From Trichoplusia ni (Eukaryota; Arthropoda; Insecta; Lepidoptera; Noctuidae), in NCBI RefSeq assembly GCF_003590095.1, contig NC_039480.1, positions 19,197,328 through 19,261,327 on the forward strand: a DNA stretch of 64,000 nucleotides. The letters run 5' to 3'. Each line of letters starts with the position of its first letter. Within the stretch, counting starts at the first letter, position 1. Shown in pieces: positions 35,639 through 49,000 of the stretch. Made by a program: the position numbers and the translations under genes. Under the pieces are notes generated by a model. That model was given only the letters and a program-made list of their open reading frames with translations. It had not been told where the DNA came from and did no database searches.

Positions 35639-36716
35639 CCTTATCATCTGTTATGTAGGTTGGCTATGATTTTGAAGTATTATAGGGCATACCCATTGAA
35701 GATTTGTTATAAAATAAATTGCGGGTGAAATTGTATCCCATAGCTTGAAGGCGTTCGCGGGGATACAGGTCCAACATGCAGAGACCTTGTCGAGAAGTTG
35801 AGAGAACTTTAATATGGATTGGGCATCTACACCTGCTCTATAGAAGATCAGGTAAGGACGACCTAAGGTAGCTTCAAGACTCTTTCAATTTGTGAAGAAT
35901 GTGAATTACAAAAGGTAAAATAAAAAAACAGAAGAGATTGTTACAGGACACCATGAAAAATCTACACGCCAAGTTTATAAAAACAACCGTTTTGCCGCCT
36001 ACGACCTTTTTGGGTTGTAACCCCAAACATCCATCAAAGAGAAACTTGTTTGTGTGTAACTCATGCAAACATGGAGCTAACGTTGGCTTCCCTTAAACAG
36101 GCAGACATCATAGATTTCCCAAACTATCAGAGCATGCTTAATTTGTGAAGAATACTTATCAGGGTTATTGGTATAATTATATTATGTGGATTCATTTCAT
36201 ACACAAAATATGGAAAACTATTCCAGACGACTTTAAACACATGAAAATGGAATTAAATTTTACCTTCTGTTTAACCTATTAATATTATAAACGCAAAAGT
36301 ATGACTGTTTCCATGTTTTTTCGTCTCTCACGCAAAAACCACGGAATGGGTTTAGACGAGACTTGGTACACAGATAGTTTATAACCAGGATTAACACATA
36401 GGATAATTTTAATCCCGATTTTATGTTCCCGTGGGGTAATTTTCGACATGTACCTAGCGGTCGGGCAAGTAGCCACAGCTAGTTTTCAATAATATCCACA
36501 TCAAAAGATAATATATACTATTCATCAAAATACTATGTAATGAACTTTGCAACTGATAGAGACATTGTTGCAATTTACTGAACCCTAGCCACGTGGCTTT
36601 ACAACGTGTTTATTTCGACGGCAATAATCAAACGTAAATATTTAATTAATTATAGTATTTACATTAACTAACATTGTTTTAAGTTAGATATTACTAATAT
36701 GTAATAATATACTCCA

Positions 36717-37048
36717 GAACTCGTGGCTAAGCTATAACTGCAGTAATTGATCGATCACAAGTTAAGCTACGTTTGACGCGGTCGGTACGTAGATGAGTGG
36801 CCATCTTTGTTATTACGAAAGACAATATAGTTGTCGGTGGTCCCGGCTGTTATTCATACATCTTTGACAGTCGTTACAGGTAGTCAGAATCTTGAAAGTC
36901 TGACAACCAGTCTAACTAAGGGGTATCGTGTTGCCCAGATTGGGTTGAGGAGGTCAGATAGGCAGTCGCTCCTTGTAAAACACTGGTACTAGCTGAATCC
37001 GGTTAGACTGGAAGCAGACCTCAACATATTTGGGAAAAAAGGCTAGGA
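36717..37048 (+). mobile_element. 5S rRNA-derived SINE, family D, near full length
   Basis: The 5S-like head has CGATCACAAGTTAAGC and GATGAGTGGCCATC (diverged box C); the tail is GGGAAAAAAGGCTAGGATGA. Confidence 0.8.
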
Positions 37049-37123
37049 TGATGATACTCCAGGACTTTATCGTTGGACACATTCAAAAGGTAGCTTTTCC
37101 CGTGACTTCGCTCTCGGGGATAT

Positions 37124-37393
37124 CTATACTAATCTATACTAATATATAAAGTTGAAGAGTTTGTTTGTTTGTTTGAACGCACTAATCTCAGGAACTACTG
37201 GCCCAAATTTAAAAAATATTTTTGTGTTAAATAGACCATTCATCGAGGAAGGCTTTAGGCTATAAACCATCACGCTGCGACTAATAGGAGCTAAGATACA
37301 ATGGAAAATGTGAAAAAAACCGGGCAGGTATACCTAAATCATAACTTATAACTTTTACCCACGGGGACGAAGTCGCGGGCAACAGCTAGTCTG
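37124..37393 (-). repeat. Dispersed repeat L
   Basis: Inverted copy: TATCTATACTAATCTATACT at the start and GACGAAGTCGCGGGCAACAG at the end. It matches 271-541. Confidence 0.75.
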
Positions 37394-37963
37394 TTATAAT
37401 ATTGATGATGTGATTGAGATACTGATGAAGTCTGAGAAAGAAGTCTAAAACTTAAGCCAGAGTGTCTAGCTATCTCCATACCTGTCACACTTAGCCTATC
37501 TATTTAAACGTCAAGAGATATCGTTCACAAACTTTAAAGTTCTCACTCAAATATAAAAATTAGTTTCTTTTTATATTTTGATTTCAGTTTTAGCTGCAAA
37601 ATATTGTTTGAAAGTAGTATATGTGTTAAACCAAGTTCCTAAATACCTCCATGCCAAATTACATCAAAATTAGCCTATTCGTTTCAACGTCAATAGGTAA
37701 CATTTAACGAACAAACATACACTCACTCTTACGTACTTCACGTTTATATCTTTGTAAATATTATAAATTCCTATCATCGTGACACCCAGAAGAAGTGGCG
37801 GGCAACAACTAGTATCATTACAAATAAACAAACAATTATATTCCGTAAATACCTTTATTAAGAAAAACTACATCTATTAACAATTTTACATCTAACATTA
37901 TATCACTTTTGTCCTGGCAACACTGTTTCATTCACAAATAGAAGTTAAATAATTAACTTTGAG

Positions 37964-38050
37964 ACACTTCCCGATAAGCTAGCAGGCTGAAATTTTCAGG
38001 GTAGCTTCAAACCCGATGACAATGCAATTTACAACTATAAAAACGTCTGG
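37964..38050 (-). repeat. Dispersed repeat M, partial
   Basis: Inverted copy with ACTTCCCGATAAGCTAGCAG and CTGAAATTTTCAGGG. Confidence 0.65.
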
Positions 38051-39516
38051 ACCGAAAGTGATAAAATTTGATGATTTTAAATCGATTATTTTATTTCAAA
38101 CTGTGTTGCCACGACTTTTGAAATGGATTATACCTTTCAACAGTTTTAATCACACTTATAATTTTATTGAACCTAACATCTAAATTGACTGTCATTTTAT
38201 TTTGTCAGATAAATATACAATTACATTAAATGTTAAAGTATAAGCAAGATATGATATTAAAATTCGTGAATACACATTATTATAAAACTACAGTTAATTT
38301 TATCGACTTGAATTAATTTCATGACTAGTGTTAAAAAAAACATTTCATTAAATATGTGTTTTACGATTACATAATAGATCAGAAAGCTATACAAAATGAA
38401 CTGCGGTTTAATTTATTTAAATATGATGACTCAATTTTCTCATTTCATGTTAAATTTAAAAAACCAATTTGTATAATTAAGCATAAGTAAACATTTATCA
38501 AATAATTAGTAAAGAAACCATCATTTCCGAAAGTCCATTATGCGATATTGATACATTTTTTTAAATATCCAAAAAACATTATAACGAAAGTTTTTTTACA
38601 AACAAATCCAAAAAAATAATAAGTTAAAACGCGTAACAGATGGTGAAAATTAAAAAGTTGTAATAACGTCACATGCCAGTAAAACAGTGCACTGGTAAAT
38701 GACGTCACACGAGATTTCCTGATCCTTGTTTTCATTTACACCCAAAATAAAAAAGCGTATCCAGTACTTTTTAATATCTATCTAGAAAGACTTCTTAGAT
38801 TCCATTAGTCAAATACTCAAAAATAACTACAATTTACGAAGAAAAACAATAATTTACGCGTGCATTGACCAGCAGGGCAATATTAAAAGACAAATTGGTC
38901 AAAAGCTGTCGTTAAATATTCTATAAATAACTTACATAACGAAGAGACGAGACAAAATCATAAACTTTCAAACATATATTCCTTTTTATAATCTTTGGAG
39001 CTAAAACTAAACTGAAACTATACTAATATTATTAAGCTGAAGATGTTCTTTGAACACACTAATCTCAGAAACTACTGGTCCGATTTGAAACAAACTTTGA
39101 GTGTTAGACAGCCCATTTACCAAGACCATAGGATATTAACCTTCACACTATGATTATAGGAACAGAGCAAAAAAGAAATGCATAATAAAATAATAGAGCT
39201 GTATGCGTCTACTGTATAAATATTGAATCTAATTAAAAATAATCTAAACTTATATAATGCGCGAACAACAGCTAGTTACTAAAATAATAGGACAGACAGA
39301 GGCTCGAATAGGCACAGAAAGATATGCAAGAAAGTAGACAAAACAACTGAAGGCAAAGGCAGAAGTGACACAACATATATAGGATGAAAGAGATGGCACA
39401 GGATAGAGAAAGATGTAAAATATATACCCTGACCAACACTTGACGCATATTTTAGATTTTATTTGTAAAGAATCTAAATTATCACAGTGGCAAAGATTGC
39501 TAAATTAAAAGTAGTG

Positions 39517-39690
39517 GGGTTGGGACAAATGTTTGTGTGATGAGCACGATCATGTGTTCTGTCTGTGCCTGGGTGTAATTTATCTATAATATGTATGTAT
39601 TTAGAAATATATAAGTATGTTTATCAGTTGTCTAGTACTCATAATACAAGCTCCGCTTAGTTTGAGACTAGATGTCGCTGTGTGAAAGTT
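39517..39690 (+). mobile_element. tRNA-derived SINE, family A, 5' truncated
   Basis: The body GGGACAAATGTTTGTGTGAT to GAGACTAGATGTCGCTGTGTG is present; the tRNA-like head is missing. Confidence 0.75.
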
Positions 39691-39798
39691 TAGGAATATT
39701 ATTTTTAATTGAATATCATTTTGTCTCGCCTATAATTATTAATAATTAAATATATAATATAATATATAATATATATTATTATTTGTATCTCTTTTCAT

Positions 39799-39960
39799 TC
39801 ACGGGCTAACTTCATGAGAAGAGACCCGGTCCTTTTTAAAGGCTTGAACGGGGACACAGGTCCAACGCACAGAGGCCTTCTTGAGAACTTTAATATACAA
39901 TGTGATGGGGCATCTACTAGGGATAATTCACCTCCGCTCTATGGGAGAACAGAGATGAAG
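39799..39960. repeat. Dispersed repeat N
   Basis: GAAGAGACCCGGTCCTTTTT and GGGGACACAGGTCCAAC align with 11664-11800. Confidence 0.65.
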
Positions 39961-40254
39961 AATCCAAAGTAGATGCAAAACTATTGCAATATGTATGTAA
40001 AACTAAATAGGCTATTATATAAATGAGACATGTTAAGTGGACCAGTTCCTTAAAATGATTCGGAGAACTATATTATTATTATTATTGCTTTATTAATAAA
40101 TATATTTCGAGATCTAATTTTCTTTTGAGCCTTATCTACTTAAGCATTTTAAAGTTAAAAAATATTTGTAAGGCATGCATAGAAGGAAATACAAATTCTT
40201 TAAACAGATCCCTTTCATGTGACTTTTCCAAAGTAAAAATTACTTTCTAAATAT

Positions 40255-40400
40255 TCAAAGACACCACTGACAAACGGTGAAGGAAAGCATCGCGAGGAAA
40301 TCTGAATTCCGAATATTGGAATCTGAAATCGCCCGCAGTGAGCTAGCGTGGTGATCAATACTTATGGCAAGAGGCCTGTGCCTAGCAGTGGTATAGTTTT
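40255..40400 (+). mobile_element. LINE-type repeat tail
   Basis: CCACTGACAAACGGTGAAGG then CGCAGTGAGCTAGCGTGGTG and AGGCCTGTGCCTAGCAGTGG. Related pieces are at 16240-16330 and 55945-56040. Confidence 0.55.
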
Positions 40401-40410
40401 AGGTTGATAT

Positions 40411-40622
40411 TATTATTCGTGGTCGATAGGTGTACGCACCGGTTTCAAGGTGCCGCTAGCTCTGAGGTCCCGGGCTCGAACCCCGGTCGGGTCAATGTAA
40501 AAATTCACATTTCTACATTGTCTCGGGTCTGGGTGTTTGTGGTACCTTCTTTGTATCTGAATTCCATAACACAAGTGCTTAAGCAACTTACTTTAGGTTC
40601 AGAACAATGTATGTGATGTTGT
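40411..40622 (+). mobile_element. tRNA-derived SINE, family B
   Basis: Starts in GTGGTCGATAGGTGTACGCA with a damaged A box and a diverged B box (GGCTCGAACCC); it ends GTATGTGATGTTGTC followed by a TTA-rich tail. Confidence 0.82.
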
Positions 40623-41172
40623 CAGTATTTATTATTATTATTATTTATTTTTAATCACAAAAGCGGGATCTTTTCAAAACAAATTGTATCAACTTTAAAT
40701 ATCTAAGTCGTAATTTATAATAAAGATAGAAATAGCTACAAATATTTACAAACGTCAAATTTTAGCGGCAAAATTGACAGCTCAGCTGTCAAAAGCAACA
40801 GATTATATTTCTACACGCGAGACTTCTACTCATTTCTTAAAACACTTTTTAGAAAGAGAAGAAAATACTTATTTAATTAACTCGCTTGATATACTTGAGT
40901 GCATTTGGTCGTTATCTATCACATAATATTAGTTACATTTCATTTTTATGAACAAATCGGAAGATTTTTAAAAACACAGAAGAAACTATACAATCATAAA
41001 ATGGTTATCAAACTTTGGGCCCAATATTGGCCAAACCTGTTGGCTACGTTGGATCCATGTTGTCCGAATGCTTTCATCTGAAACCAGAAAAATTACAATT
41101 ATAACTTCTTGCGTTCTTTTAAATTTAGATAAGGTATCAGCAAATTGTTGCTCTCAAGGTACACGCTCTTTA

Positions 41173-41563
41173 TACACCGTGATTTTTTAGTCGTCTTACA
41201 AAAGCAGCCCAGTTCATGTATCCAATGACTAGAACACGTTCATGATAAAAAAATAGGTATTTATGAGATTTGAATAAATTTAAAATGCAATTTTTATTCA
41301 ATATTAAGTATGATGCAATTTTGTAGTTTTAGAAACACAGCTCTGTTGCGAGCGCGGTCCGAACCCTGTAACAATAGTGAGGGGCGCGGGCGGCGGCGTT
41401 TTTATCATTTTTAAGAGTATATTTCAGATTTCTCTTGTTTAATTTTTCTTCGTACTTATTATTTTAGTTGATGATAAAAAAATAATAATCGCGCCTAGGG
41501 GTATTTTACGTCGGATACATGATCTGGGCTGCTTTTGTAAGACGACTAAAAAATCACCGTGTA
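41173..41563. mobile_element. MITE family E
   Basis: TACACCGTGATTTTTTAGTC at the left and the complementary end GACTAAAAAATCACCGTGTA at the right. The interior matches 12819-13171. Confidence 0.88.
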
Positions 41564-42151
41564 TATAAGACTACATTATTTTATAAATTACAAACGACGA
41601 CCGCGAAGGTTTCATATAAAAGCTTAACTTAACTATCATCATTACGGACTCCGGTTGGGTCCGAAACTATTCGAGCGATCCCGATAAACACGCGTGAGTA
41701 AACCGTTGCATCAAATCAATAAGGAATCATTCTCACGATGGTTACTATCAAAATATAAAAACAAATAATCACTTATCAAAGACTTAATTTTTTTTAAATT
41801 TATTCTCAATATATCTGGCGGTGTCCTAGCAAAGTATCTTTCGAAATCGATCCCCTTTTAGGATAAAATAGTGAGTTTATATTATAAATAGCTTGCAGAC
41901 AGTATGTACCAAAGTCCACGTGTAAGAAGTCGCAGGCGGCGGCTAGTATATTAATATTCTGTTCAGGTAGTCTATGCTGTGACGTTTCAAGGCGACATCT
42001 GTATCATCTATCAACGTTTTGACAGTTTTTTTACAGTTATGGAGATCCTATTGTAATATTAGTACCAGTCGTTTCTCGCAGGCCCGTCCACTATAAATCG
42101 AAAATGATCCAACGCGAACGGTAACATAAAATCTTACCTTTGATATCTTCT

Positions 42152-42466
42152 AATAGGGATGATGACTGGGTATAAAAAGAAAAAATCTCATTAGTCCCTC
42201 AGTTAGATAATTGAAAAGTATGAGACACGTATTTTTTCCTTTTTCAGAAAAACCAGAATTGACAAAGATTAACTGGTTTAAAGTTTAGGAGAGGGGGCTT
42301 GTGACGTAACGATAGAGTAAAATTTATACTCAATCGTGACGTCACGCGTAAGTTTCATTCACTGTAATTTGGTGAATTTATGTTTGCGGGACAAACTAAA
42401 AAATCCATTATTATACAAAAAACTACAAGACGGACACTGCAAAAAAAAATTGTCATCATCCCTATT
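42152..42466 (+). mobile_element. MITE family F
   Basis: AATAGGGATGATGAC and GTCATCATCCCTATT ends are both intact. The interior is close to that of 7630-7949. Confidence 0.87.
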
Positions 42467-42710
42467 CTAGATATAATAGTCTTTATTGTATACCACATTA
42501 ATACAAGATTGTATACAAATAAATTATTACACGGTGTCACAATGGGCGATTCTATTTTTCTTTTACAACATCATCACTAGCTGTTGGCCGCGTCTCCGTC
42601 CGCCTGGACTTCAGTTTACAGCGCGCTGTCGTTCTCGTGGGAATGTCGGGATGAAATGTATGTGGTGGCTTGACCAACCCTTCTCCATTACCCTTCTTAA
42701 AATGACTGCA

Positions 42711-42968
42711 GGGATAGCCGAGTGGTTGAGGACATCACGTCAAACCCACTGAGCGCGACGTGTCGCTGGTTCGATTTTTTTAACGTCTCCCGCTCATGAA
42801 TATAATCCTTGTGACGCGGAGGTTTCACATACATTCAAGTCACATGCACAAAAACACCCAGATTCAGGCCAAGCATTCGTGGATCACACAAACGCTTGTC
42901 CTACGGGGATCGAACTAACACGTCGCGCTCAGTGGGTTTGGTGTGGTGACATCAAACACTGGGCTGCA
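42711..42968. mobile_element. Two family C SINE pieces head-to-head
   Basis: 42711-42773 is a plus-strand SINE head (GGATAGCCGAGTGGTTGAGG). It is joined at once to a nearly full minus-strand copy at 42775-42968. The joint could form a fold-back in RNA. Confidence 0.75.
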
Positions 42969-43000
42969 TAAAAACACTAAATAGAACTCACGTATCTCAA

Positions 43001-46000
43001 TCATTCAGCCACCTTCCTACAGTTGGGGCAGGTCTGTTTCTCCTGCAGCCAGGGCAGGATGCACTCCGTGTGGAAGTTGTGCGCGCAGGGGAGCGACGTG
43101 ATGTCCTGGTTACGAAGCATCACGTCGAAACAGATCGAACACTCCTCCAAGGTCCAGCCGCGTTGACGACTGGAAAGAAAACATTGAAAGAATCTAAATA
43201 CCCACTTTTTATGTCAAAATGACAAGGTCCGTTTAAATTATAAAAATCGGTACAGACGTTTTTGTAGTTGTTAATGCATTCTTATTGGGTTTGATGCTTT
43301 GAAAATTTCAGCCTGCTAGCTTATCGGGAAGTGCCTCAAAATTGAGTTGTAAAAATCCAAACGGAACGACAAACAAACAAACAAGAAATTGAGTGTATAA
43401 AAACGTGGGAAAAATATAGCACTTGTCCAGCATTGAGAAATTTAATCCTTGTTTGTTGGTTCACGAACATGCAAGTCACATGCACAAAAATAACCCAGAC
43501 TTGGACGAATTTATGGATCATAATGTCTTAACCGAAAAAAAGGAGCTCGCGGCTAAGATATAATATGACGCGGTCGGTCCGTAGATGGGTGACCATCTTT
43601 GTCATAACAAGTTCCTCTGAAAGCACATTAAATTGTGGGTCCCGGCTGTTATACATACATCTTTGACAATCGTTAAGCTAGAAAGTCTGACAACCAGTCT
43701 AACTAAGGGGTATCGTGTTGCCAGGTAACTGGGTTGAGGAGGTCAGATAGGCAGTCGCTCCTTGTAAAACACTGGTACTTAGCTGAAACCGGTTAGACTG
43801 GAAGCCGACCCCAACATAGTTGGGAAAAGGCTTGAATGATGAATACGTCACAGCCGCTTTTAACCAACGATTTTTTTCAACAAGCAAATAATTAAAAACC
43901 TTAAACACGATTCCACGCAAGTTTAAACTTTAAACTGACAATTGTTTTATAAATATCACACACTTAACAACTACAGAAAAGGATAGGAACGTTGACAATT
44001 TATTATACATCCGAAATAAAAACAAAGAAATATTTTTACATACAACCGGCTTCAAATGAAAACTACTCAGCCAAACTTGATGAATAGTGATGATGACTGT
44101 GTATAAAAAGAAAAAATCTCATTAGTCCCTCAGTTAGATACTTGAAAAGTATGAGACACGTATTTTTTCCTTTTTCAGAAAAACTAGAATTGACAAAGAT
44201 TAACTGCTTTAAAGTTTAGGAGAGGGGGCTTGTGACGTAACGATAGAGTAAAATTTATACTCAACCGTGACGTCACGCGTGAGTTTCATTCACTGTAATT
44301 TGGTCAATTTATGTTTGCGGGACAAATTACAAAATACGTATCCATTATTATGCAAAAAACTACAAGACGGACACTGCAAAATAAAATTGTCATCATCCCT
44401 ATTCGCTAAATGGCAACTATTTCACTTTAAATATAAAAGAAACAATCAAATCGTTTCTTGACGTTTCTGAGGTAAAAAAAAAAACTGACGAATTTAACTT
44501 CCTTTCGAAGTTGGTTGAAAAATATATTAGCAGTGCCGGCGTTAGGGGGGGCGTGATGGGGCGAAGGCCCAGGGCGACAAATTCTGGGGGCCGCCAAGGT
44601 CTGAAGTTGGAGTCTCTTGCCTCTCCTGGCGCAAACCCTCAGAACTGTGCCCTACGCTAGAGGTGGAATACTTCCACCGCCAAACGTAACGCTAAAGGAA
44701 AGATGAAATTCTTAATATAATTTTACTTGGGATCAGCAAAAAACTAACACTTGATATTGCTTCCCTCAAGTGGGCGCCACAATATTTTCGCCCGGGGTGT
44801 CACGCCTTACGCCGGCACTGTATATTGGTTTAATCTGTTTTTAACTGTCGGACTAAACTGTCAACATTTCTATTACACCATGGGTTTCTTACTTCACAAA
44901 ACTAGGCTTATAGAAAACCAACCATGCACCAAAACTACATCATTTCTTGATTGCACACACATTTTTCACACCCATACAGGTTTCAAACAAAATATATTAT
45001 ATTAAATTATATCTATACATCTATATTAAGCTTATCTACTAAACACAATTTATTTTATGAATTAAACAACAGAAACAAAAGGCATCCATGGTAGGGGTGC
45101 ATTTCCTTATAACCTTTAATTAATTAAGTAATTTATAATTAATGTATTCTAATAATGTCGTTAATAAATAATTGAAGATTGTAAGGAATTACTTATTAGT
45201 ATTTTTCTAGGTTAATTTATCGCCTAAAACACTCTCAAACTAGCTTTCTATAGGAGAAAGAATTTTCCAAAATTTATTCAGTATATCCGGAGATTACCCG
45301 TTACAACTTAACAAACTCACAAAATTTACCTCTTTATAATATTAGTGTTAATTAGTAACAAAAAAAAACTGTTAATTAATAAATAATTAATAATCTTACA
45401 ACGCTTCCTGCCTGATTTGAGTCAATTGATTATCTTGTACCCTGTAAATTATAAAAAAAACAACAGAAATATTTAAATTGGTTAACATAATTTTCTTTCG
45501 ACGACAATATATCAAATTGAACGGCTTTTAAAAACCCAAAGTAATTACTAAAATCGCTTCCAAAAATCATTTAGTTTTACAGAAAAAAATAAAAATTGGC
45601 AGCGAAATGGTTATAACTTTGCAAGTTTAAAAAAACCGGAGTGTAGTTACCGGCACTGATCTTGAGCGCTCGGCGGAAGAGTGGGGATCGCTTTGCGCAT
45701 CGTAAAATAAAACGCCAATCAATTGTGCGTACTCGTCGTCTTGAGGTGCATGCAACGGCAGCAAAGAACGGATTTCAACGAATCCCTCATGTCGGCTATG
45801 ACGCGATACGCTGCGGGACAATCACTCAGTCCGCCCCGCGCCTCACTTCATACCGCAAAAGGGACACAAAAAATCAGTTCTGCGCAGGTCAGCGCTCAAG
45901 ATCCGTGCCGGTAACTATACCTATGTTTAACAGATACACATTTTGGAAACCTAACCTAAAAATATTATACAAAAAGAAGAACCCGCCACCTAAACAAAAA

Positions 46001-49000
46001 AGAAACTCACTTTTGCACTCTCGGACTTATTACATCACGCACATTTTGAAAGACCAACATGACAGAGGATCTCAGACTTTCATCCAGGTTCGGGAAACCA
46101 GCCGAGGACCTGGTCACGTCCCATTCAGCATCCTCTGACGCTGAACTGTCCGGAGACAACTCCTCCATGTCAATAGTACTACCGTTTGACGTCGAAAACT
46201 CTTCCGAATCAACAAAATCGGAATTACTTGTGGAATATTCGTCAGTCGTGAAGTCTGAAGAATGTGATGATTGACTGTCGTCTTCAATGCTGTGATCTGA
46301 TTGGCTGTTCATACTGGTGTCAGTCGTTTCATTCTCGGATATTGTCGTGTACGAATCGTCCGAGTAATGGCGATGGCTGGCAGAAAGAGACAGAATGAGT
46401 GATGGAGGAATTTAGAAAGGAGGTTTGGGTATGACAGTGTTAAGTCATGATGATAAATATCTGATTATTACAAGGACCCCCGTATACAAAGGGCAAAAGG
46501 AACATGGGTGTAGGTCGGTAGAAGTCTGACACTCTGTCCGCTCAACCCATAGCGGGAGGTCTTTTGATGATTTTCCATCCGGAAATAGCAAATCGTTGTT
46601 CTATTAAGGAGTCTGCCCACTACACCGTTCCATACCATGACCGTGCTATGAACGTGTTAGGCAGTAGTGTAGGGCAGTCGCCTTTACAAGTATTTGCTTC
46701 AGTATATCATCAACATATGGTAAACAACCTAGGTAGACAAAGAAGAAAAATAAAACTAGACTAAAAACTATTTTTTAACAACATGTAAACACTTTGTGTA
46801 GGTTAATATTACTAAAATTATTACATTAAGTATTAACAAATGCATTAAACAAATGCAATGTTAAATTTATTATCCCATTAGGAAAGACACATTTTTCATT
46901 TAGATTCAATATAAAAAATAATATTATTTCTCTTGAATCTTACAACTGGAGAAAACACTCTTAATATATTAAGAAAAAAACTACATGCTAGAAACAGAGA
47001 AGGAAAAGATCGTAGAGGGGGAAGGGGGAGAGTGAGGTGAAAGGGGACAAGGGGAAAGAGTGGTGGAAGGGGGAGCGAGAAGAGGAAGTGGAGAATGGGG
47101 GGGAGGTGTCAGAAGAGAGGGGGAACGAGAGGGAAGACCGTGGAGTAATAAGATTCAAAATTAATTGAGTCATTCAGTTAAAAATACCAGCTACAGCTGT
47201 TTCAATGAAGAAAAGAATCACTTATATTATAAAAGTGAAAGGTGTATAATTGTAACATCCTCACACTGAAATGCCTTGACCCATTTCGATAAAATTTTAT
47301 TGTGTGATGACACACAGAATTAACAAATCGGCTACTTTTCGTGGCTATAGATGACATTCACACAGGGGCTTACAAAAGGTACTCGCATTAAAAAAAGACG
47401 GGGAAAGCCCAGCAGTGGGATGACAAAGTCTAGATTTTGAGGAGTAGTACAAATACAAAAGTTTCGGAAGGCACGTTAAATTGTGGGTCCCGGCTGTTAT
47501 TCCTACATCTATGACAGTCGTTAAAGGTAGTCAGAAGCTTGAAAAAGTCTGACAACCAGTCTAACCAAGGGGTATCGTGTTGCCCAGGTAACTGGGTCGC
47601 TCCTTGTAAAACACTGGTACTCAGCTGCATCCAGTTAGACTGGAAGCCGACCCCAACATAGTTGGGAAAAGGCTAGGAAGATGATGATGAGTACAAATAC
47701 AAAAGAAATTGACAATCTACTCAGAGATAAAATACACTGATTTAATTATAATATTCGTATTAGCAGACCAAACGATGTCGCGATATACGGGAGGTCTGTC
47801 CATCAGTCAAAAATCAAAATGTTTTTATTTCAAACAGGCCGTTTTCTAGGTACATTTAAAACGTTGCGGTTGCTTCAATAGGAGACTGACCAACAGACTG
47901 ACACTTCAGATTTTAATATTGCATAAATAAATTGTTTGAAGTTCAAAAGTGCCATATACTTTTCTAATTGAAATAAAGAATTTGACTTTGACTTGACAGT
48001 AATGACTTTAGTTGCGCGTAACGCTCTGTGGACTTCAATTCATTGAGTGACGGAGTTTCTTGCCAGTTCTTCTCCATATGAACGACAATTTTGTAGCCTG
48101 TAGTTTTGACCTATAGTCTAGAACAAAGTTTTCAGAGTGGTTAGAAAAGGGAATAATTGAAATAAAACCCTTTTAATATTGATTTTGCTTGAATTCTAAT
48201 TAGTTGAATTTATACAGTCGTCAATTTAAATTTAACAATCTCATAATTAAGGTCAAATTTGGGCTCAGAATAAATTAGAATATAATCACCTTTTCAAGCA
48301 GAAGTACACAAATTTAGTTGTCCACATCAAAGAAAATCAAATCCCCACTTTATGAACTCATGAAAACCCATCATAAATTAAAACTAAATATGTTTTTGCG
48401 AGCAGCCGAAGATCCCGATGGCGTGCAATCGGGGAGGCCTATGTCCAGTCGACGAATATGGGCCGATGCTGATGATGTTTTTGTGACCTAGGTATATTTA
48501 TTTAACTGAAATATACTTATAGGAAGCCCACTTTCAAAAATGTTTTAAAGTAAACCTTTTCGATTTGACAGATTGTGACACTTATACAAACATTCAAGAC
48601 ACCTGGACTCAGAACAAACATTCATAGATCACACCGCTTGTCTTAGTAGCGAAAACTTACCTAATATGAAGGCCGAAGTTAATATTTTTTGGATATTGAT
48701 ACTTTGACAGAATTGGACTGCCCGGTCAGACAGAGGCTCTTATAAAATACAGATTGTGTTATCTTGGTAAGATCACATATGTGAGAATTGATTGCATACC
48801 GCTGGTTGGGTTAGGTTAGGTTTCCAACTACAACAGTGTTCCTACTTTCAAGACATAGGTGGGTAAACATTAGAGAGCACACCAACAGTAGTTGCCGAAG
48901 AGAAATACCACTCTAGACAGTGCCGGCGTTAGGGGGGGAGCGTGATGGGGCGATGGCCCAGGGCGACAAATTCTGGGGGGCGCCAAGGTCTGAAGTTGGA

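Larger units (their letters stand above)
35585..43000. other. 7.4-kb intergenic region between the P450 and RING genes
   Basis: The first 60 bases upstream of the P450 start contain its TATA box. The rest is AT-rich DNA with SINEs of families A, B, C and D, repeats L, M and N, and MITEs E and F, listed separately. 38060-39500 and 40625-41170 have no recognisable gene. The RING 3' UTR should lie just left of 43001. Confidence 0.65.
43170..45399. other. Intron 3 of the RING gene
   Basis: 2.2 kb with repeat M (43240-43410), a 5S-derived SINE, MITE F and a hAT-type element. 44830-45390 is AT-rich with nothing recognised. Confidence 0.7.

Noticed and set aside
41069..41080. Possible minus-strand exon beginning ATGAAAGC after an AG
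   Set aside because: It does not join the RING gene in frame, and no further exon was found; the RING frame already ends in TGA at 43001.
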